The position numbers and the translations under genes were made by a program. From Oscillospiraceae bacterium (GTDB lineage Bacteria; Bacillota; Clostridia; Oscillospirales; Oscillospiraceae), in NCBI GenBank assembly GCA_015067785.1, contig SVLR01000017.1, positions 1 through 49,591 of the forward strand: DNA of 49,591 bases, read 5' to 3'. The notes beneath the pieces are model-generated. The model saw only the letters and a list, made by a program, of their open reading frames with translations, was not told the origin of the DNA and ran no database searches. Every line of letters begins with the position of its first letter. Within the stretch, counting starts at the first letter, position 1. This document shows positions 46,865-49,591 of the stretch, in pieces.

Positions 46865-49362
46865 TTTTCGCTCTCCTCTTCCTGAGGCACGCGCTCGATG
46901 GAGACGAGAGAATTGCCCTCCTCGATACGCATAATGATAACGCCCTGCACATCTCGCTTATAGATGTTGATGGTATTTGCCGGTACACGGATAATGACAC
47001 CGCCGTTTTCGATCAGCATCACATCGTCGGTCTCCTGCACCACGCGGCAGCCGGCGACCTTACCGGTCTTCGCGGTAATATTATAGTTCTTAAGACCCTT
47101 ACCGCCACGGCTCTGAGGTGCTTTTTCCCCATCAGGACCGATACGGAGGTATTCAGAGAGCTCTGTCCGCTTGCCGTAGCCGTTTTCGGTCACGGTCAGC
47201 AGCGTTGTGCCTTCTTCCGTCTTTTCTGCGCCGATGACGGTGTCCCCCTCAGAAAGCAGGATACCGCGGACACCCACAGCATCACGACCCATAGGCCGCA
47301 CATCGTTTTCGTTGAAGCAGATCGCCATACCGTCTGCGGTGGCGAGGATAATATTATCGTCACCGTTTGTACGAAGTACATTGATAAGGTGATCTCCCTC
47401 ATCCAAGGTAATGGCACGAATACCGGTTTTTCTCCGGGTATTAAGAGCAATAAACGGAATACGCTTAACAGTACCGTTCCGGGTGACCATCATCAGGTAT
47501 TCGTCCTCGTTAAACTCCCGGGTGATCACCATGGCGGTAACCTTTTCGCCGGGCTCAAGGGGCAGAATATTGACGATCGCTGTACCGCGGGCAGTTCTGC
47601 CTGCCTCGGGGATCTGATAACCCTTTCTGTGGTGGACGCGGCCCATATCCGTAAAGAACAGCATATGATCGTGGGTCGATGCCACATTCAGGCTCTTTAC
47701 ATAGTCCTCATCCTTGAGATTCTGAGCGTTAACACCGCGACCGCCGCGGGCCTGGGTGCGATAAGTGTCTACCGGCATACGCTTTACATAGCCCTGATTG
47801 GACAGCGTAAAGGCGCAGGTCTCCTCCTCGATCAGGTCTTCGATGTCGATCTCGTCCTCGATGTCCTGAATTTCCGTCTTGCGGTCATCGCCAAACTTAT
47901 CCCGGATGACGATCAACTCCTCACGGAGCACGCCCTGCAGCTTGGCAGTATCGCCCAACAGCTCCAGATAGTAGGCGATTTTTTCCTGTAGCTCGTTATA
48001 TTCCGCCTGTAATTTTTCTCTATCAAGACCCTGCAGTGCCTTCAAGCGCATATCCAGGATCGCCTGTGCCTGCACCTCGTCTAAGCCAAAGCGCTCGCAC
48101 AGCCGTTCCTTTGCATCGTCATAAGCGCTGCGGATGATGCGGATGACCTCGTCGATATTGTCCTGCGCGATCAGCAGACCCTCCAAGAGATGGGCGCGCT
48201 CACGGGCTTTCCGAAGATCAAACTCCGTGCGGCGGGTCAGCACTTCCATTTGGAAGGTGAGGTATTCATCGATGATCTGCCGGAGCGACAAAATGCGGGG
48301 TTGCTTCTGGTCATCCACCAGCGCCAGCATAATGATGCCGAAGCTCGACTGCAACGCCGTCTGCTTAAAGAGGGTATTGAGCACCACCTGCGGGTTGGCG
48401 TCCTTTTTCAGCTCAATGACGATCCGCATACCGTTACGGTCGGTCTCGTCACGAAGATCGGAGATGCCCTCCAGGCGCTTGTCCTTCACCTGATCGGCAA
48501 TATTCTTAATAAGCTGCCGCTTATTGACCTGATAGGGAAGCTCCGTCACGATGATTCTTGTGCGGTCTGCGCCAAAGGTCTCAAATTCCGTTCTTGCCCG
48601 GACCACCACCTTACCGCGGCCGGTGGCATAGGCAGCGCGGATACCGGATCTGCCCATAATGATACCGCCGGTAGGGAAGTCCGGACCGGTGATATGCTCC
48701 ATAAGGTCAATGGCGGTGATCTCCGGGTCATCCAGCACTGCCACACAGGCGTTGATGACCTCCGTCAGGTTATGGGGCGGAATGTTGGTTGCCATACCGA
48801 CCGCAATACCGGAGGAGCCGTTTACCAAAAGGTTTGGGAAGCGGCTGGGAAGAACACGAGGCTCTTTCCGGGATTCGTCAAAGTTGGGATCCCAGTTGAC
48901 CGTATCCTTATCGATATCTCGCAGCATCTCATTGGAGAGCTTACTCATTCTCGCTTCCGTATAACGGTAAGCTGCCGGGGGGTCGCCGTCCACAGAACCG
49001 AAGTTACCGTGTCCGTCTACCAGCATATAGCGCATAGAGAAATTCTGCGCCAGACGGACCATTGCGTCGTAAACCGATGCGTCACCGTGGGGGTGGTATT
49101 TACCCAGCACATCACCGACGCAGGTGGCAGATTTCTTAAAGGGCTTGTCTGATGTGAGACCGGATTCGTACATCGTATACAGAATACGGCGATGGACCGG
49201 CTTCAGACCGTCCCGGACATCCGGCAGGGCTCTGCCGACGATGACGCTCATAGCGTATTCAATATAGGATTTTTCCATTTCTTCAACCAGATTAGATTCT
49301 GTAATTGCCTGATCCGGGAACAGAATATCCTCCGGCTTATAATCGCGGTTATGCTTTGCCAT
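46861..49362 (-). CDS. gyrA: DNA gyrase subunit A
   Basis: Cuts and rejoins DNA in the type II topoisomerase gyrase. The N-terminal breakage-reunion domain holds catalytic Tyr134 (AYRYTEARM) and the quinolone region [15 protein letters not shown]. The C-terminal beta-pinwheel has the GyrA box variant QARGGRGV and repeated GyrA repeats. Length 833 aa is normal. Ala95 stands where E. coli has Ser83, while Asp99 keeps the Asp87 position. AGGAGG precedes the ATG. rnhA overlaps its stop. The next element to the right is a repeat and the end of a DUF559 gene rather than gyrB. Confidence 0.97.
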   Translation of the reverse strand: MAKHNRDYKPEDILFPDQAITESNLVEEMEKSYIEYAMSVIVGRALPDVRDGLKPVHRRILYTMYESGLTSDKPFKKSATCVGDVLGKYHPHGDASVYDAMVRLAQNFSMRYMLVDGHGNFGSVDGDPPAAYRYTEARMSKLSNEMLRDIDKDTVNWDPNFDESRKEPRVLPSRFPNLLVNGSSGIAVGMATNIPPHNLTEVINACVAVLDDPEITAIDLMEHITGPDFPTGGIIMGRSGIRAAYATGRGKVVVRARTEFETFGADRTRIIVTELPYQVNKRQLIKNIADQVKDKRLEGISDLRDETDRNGMRIVIELKKDANPQVVLNTLFKQTALQSSFGIIMLALVDDQKQPRILSLRQIIDEYLTFQMEVLTRRTEFDLRKARERAHLLEGLLIAQDNIDEVIRIIRSAYDDAKERLCERFGLDEVQAQAILDMRLKALQGLDREKLQAEYNELQEKIAYYLELLGDTAKLQGVLREELIVIRDKFGDDRKTEIQDIEDEIDIEDLIEEETCAFTLSNQGYVKRMPVDTYRTQARGGRGVNAQNLKDEDYVKSLNVASTHDHMLFFTDMGRVHHRKGYQIPEAGRTARGTAIVNILPLEPGEKVTAMVITREFNEDEYLMMVTRNGTVKRIPFIALNTRRKTGIRAITLDEGDHLINVLRTNGDDNIILATADGMAICFNENDVRPMGRDAVGVRGILLSEGDTVIGAEKTEEGTTLLTVTENGYGKRTELSEYLRIGPDGEKAPQSRGGKGLKNYNITAKTGKVAGCRVVQETDDVMLIENGGVIIRVPANTINIYKRDVQGVIIMRIEEGNSLVSIERVPQEEESEN

Positions 49363-49385
49363 CTATAGGCACCTCCTGCAATAAT

Positions 49386-49436
49386 CCCTTCCCCCGGGGG
49401 GAAGGTGGCCCGGCAAAGCCGGGTCGGATGAGGAAC
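49386..49436. repeat. Dispersed palindromic repeat, copy E
   Basis: CCCTTCCCCCGGGGGGAAGG, then GGCCCGGCAAAGCCGGGTC, then GGATGAGGAAC. It is almost identical at the start to copy C and lies directly between the DUF559-like gene and gyrA. Confidence 0.75.
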
Positions 49437-49456
49437 GGCGAAATTTGCCGATTCCC

Positions 49457-49591
49457 TCATTGTTTCATTTGTTTATGAATTGTTTCGTCTATTTTTTCGC
49501 ATACAGAGCGAAATTGTCGCATTACTTCCAGATTTGTAAAACGCAAAACTGTAAGTCCTAAAGATCTAAAATACGCAGTTCTTATTTGGTC
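49457..49591 (-). CDS. DUF559-domain endonuclease-like protein, C-terminal part
   Basis: The frame runs in from the right edge for 44 codons and stops at 49457. The visible end, RTAYFRSLGLTVLRFTNLEV then MRQFRSVCEKIDETI, matches the last third of DUF559 (a Vsr-like nuclease fold). Such proteins are usually ~120 aa and their function is not established. It is immediately followed by a copy of the GGATGAGG repeat. The base composition is clearly AT-richer than gyrA. I infer a mobile or horizontally acquired unit inserted upstream of gyrA. Confidence 0.75.
   Translation of the reverse strand, partial: DQIRTAYFRSLGLTVLRFTNLEVMRQFRSVCEKIDETIHKQMKQ

Overview
The window looks like chromosome from a gut-type, Gram-positive anaerobe of the Clostridia, most like the Oscillospirales/Ruminococcaceae. 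Reasons: moderately high GC with AT-rich spacers; strong AGGAGG ribosome sites; near-consensus SigA promoters with 17-bp spacers; a THF-riboswitch-controlled folate transporter; RicT, RemB, YcxB, DUF1836 and SdpI-like proteins; an Nfn-type ferredoxin:NADP oxidoreductase; and a biotin-dependent sodium-pump decarboxylase next to PEP carboxykinase. I see no rRNA, tRNA, CRISPR array, complete IS element or prophage. The placement is inferred from sequence only.

Layout. 0-2 kb: cut-off HTH regulator with two tandem palindromes at its promoter, then a folate ECF S-component behind a THF riboswitch. 2-5 kb: minD-like gene, mgsA-like gene (catalytic Asp replaced by His), hisS. 5-10 kb: divergent rpoD and lepA, a four-helix-bundle gene framed by inverted repeats, hemW. 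10-15 kb: a 43-residue Cys-rich protein and a leftward operon (asparaginase, CBS/DRTGG pyrophosphatase, holB, ricT). 15.3-16.2 kb: gene-poor stretch with six DnaA-box-like sites and an AT-rich hexamer array, the best replication-origin candidate here. 16-25.7 kb: nrdR-sdpI, hflK-hflC behind a DUF1836 regulator, zinc-ribbon protein, two perfect parS sites, parA-parB-pspC-serS, lipoprotein-mscL-lipoprotein. 25.7-31 kb: nfnAB-like pair, SanA-like protein, aldose-epimerase-like protein, uppP. 31-38 kb: response regulator-kinase-PDZ-thioesterase operon, a second DnaA-box cluster, mtaB, DUF3810 metallopeptidase-like protein, rsmG. 38-45.4 kb: pckA and a seven-gene sodium-pump decarboxylase locus with two different beta subunits, two gamma-like tails, a separate biotin carrier and a 46-residue membrane subunit. 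45.4-49.6 kb: YcxB-like protein, remB, rnhA, gyrA and the end of a DUF559 endonuclease-like gene.

Many genes (parAB, serS, gyrA, remB, holB, ricT, rsmG) lie near the origin in Bacillus, and parS sites are here too, so the window is probably origin-proximal although dnaA is not in it. The 38-45 kb locus forms one metabolic module: oxaloacetate is turned to PEP by PckA or decarboxylated by the membrane pump with Na+ export. Nfn adjusts NAD(P)H and ferredoxin.

The spacers are full of dispersed repeats of at least three families (TTGACAATT arrays; CCTTCCCC/GGATGAGG palindromes; GTAGGGGCG palindromes). One family frames a four-helix-bundle gene and another adjoins the DUF559 gene, which suggests small protein-coding elements with non-autonomous relatives.
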